The notes below the pieces were generated by a model, which made no database searches, had not been told where the DNA came from, and saw only the letters and a program-made list of their open reading frames with translations. Shown one piece after another: positions 15,335 to 15,649 of a DNA stretch of 15,649 bases. How positions within the stretch are numbered: position 1 is the stretch's first letter; the number at the start of each line of letters is the position of its first letter. Origin of the DNA: DATKWV01 sp035529405 (GTDB taxonomy: Bacteria; Planctomycetota; Phycisphaerae; Sedimentisphaerales; Anaerobacaceae); the NCBI GenBank assembly GCA_035529405.1, contig DATKWV010000115.1, positions 1-15,649 of the forward strand, given 5' to 3'. Both the position numbers and the translations under genes were made by a program.

Positions 15335-15362
15335 ATTATACTTAACGGCAGAATAATTTCAA
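15335..15362 (-). promoter_or_regulatory. Sigma70-type promoter for the polyol dehydrogenase/kinase pair
   Basis: On the minus strand, TTGAAA (15357-15362) is followed after 16 bases by a perfect TATAAT (15335-15340). Transcription would start near 15328, about 24 bases before the ATG at 15304, leaving room for the AAGGGA ribosome site. It is the best -35/-10 pair I saw in the window. Confidence 0.7.
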
Positions 15363-15474
15363 ACAAAACGCCAGCGACTTTTAATTACAAAGCCGGTTTC
15401 GAGCGCTTTGCCGGTTCACCAACGGAGTTTACTGACAGGCAACAATGTCGAATGATTCGTTTTTTTGGGCAAGG

Positions 15475-15649
15475 CTATTCTACAGGCCGGCGCACGGGTC
15501 TGCGGATGGGAGCGCGAGGTATTCTTCGCCTTACGGGCTGACGCTGCCCGGCCTGGTTGGGGTCGGCGGCTGTTTTTTCCTTCATGATATTGGCAGACTC
15601 GATCTTGGTAGTTTCATCCGGCACCGGCGGCAGTGCGCCGCGGCTGCGC
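15475..15649 (-). CDS. Unidentified protein, C-terminal 57 residues only (Arg/Pro-rich tail)
   Basis: An open minus-strand frame enters from the right edge and ends at TAG (15475-15477). The visible part includes LPPVPDETTKIESANIMKEK, and it finishes with a basic proline repeat (RQPVRRRIPRAPIRRPVRRP) before VE. Codon choice looks like that of neighbouring genes and no stop interrupts the frame, but there is no domain to identify. The tail is disordered and strongly positive, so it may bind nucleic acid, polyanions or membranes. Between this stop and the promoter (15363-15474) there is only a CAAAGC/GCTTTG hairpin (15388-15410) without a U-run. Confidence 0.5.
   Translation of the reverse strand, partial: RSRGALPPVPDETTKIESANIMKEKTAADPNQAGQRQPVRRRIPRAPIRRPVRRPVE

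Noticed and set aside
15449..15467. CGAA-TGA-TTCG hairpin plus T7 on the plus strand as a terminator
   Set aside because: A four-bp stem with a three-base loop is too weak, and no plus-strand gene ends here.

Overview
The window carries almost one complete type II secretion system (T2SS) operon, read entirely on the minus strand in the order gspD-E-F-G-H-I-J-K-L-M. It is preceded by a two-gene sugar/polyol cassette on the same strand. Base composition is moderate, junctions are tight, Shine-Dalgarno sites are often weak, the secretin is very long (1093 residues) with extra N-terminal domains, and there is no gspC. I take this as a Planctomycetota-like bacterium, perhaps Phycisphaerae. That is a family-resemblance judgement, not a search result.

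Layout from the right edge, in the direction of transcription. 15649-15475: C-terminal tail of an unidentified Arg/Pro-rich protein. 15362-15335: near-consensus sigma70-type promoter. 15304-14006: mannitol-1-phosphate-dehydrogenase-like oxidoreductase. 13984-12812: PfkB-family sugar kinase. 12811-12469: non-coding gap. 12468-9187: GspD secretin. 9030-7303: GspE ATPase. 7307-7006: small inserted element with a four-helix-bundle (23S-rRNA-IVS type) ORF between inverted arrays of a 7-base repeat. 7002-5788: GspF. 5753-5310: GspG, major pseudopilin. 5271-4717: GspH. 4733-3894: GspI with an unusual C-terminal extension. 3877-3080: GspJ. 3093-1783: GspK. 1702-200: GspL. 203-1: start of GspM, cut by the window edge.

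Together, E (ATPase), F, L and M form the inner-membrane assembly platform. G is the major pseudopilin, H-I-J-K form the tip complex, and D is the outer-membrane gate. A prepilin peptidase (GspO), GspC and a pilotin are not in the window.

The most interesting points are: (1) the four-helix-bundle insertion exactly between gspE and gspF, with a possible 6-bp target duplication whose collapse gives a tight E-F junction; (2) a second, ORF-less inverted repeat around the gspH start codon, which also supplies the first codons of GspH; (3) a GspI pseudopilin with a ~125-residue extension containing an excisionase/MerR-like helix-turn-helix pattern; (4) extra N-terminal domains and a long Pro/Ala/Glu linker in the secretin of a gspC-less system; (5) Ala instead of Gly before the predicted cleavage site in both GspH and GspI.
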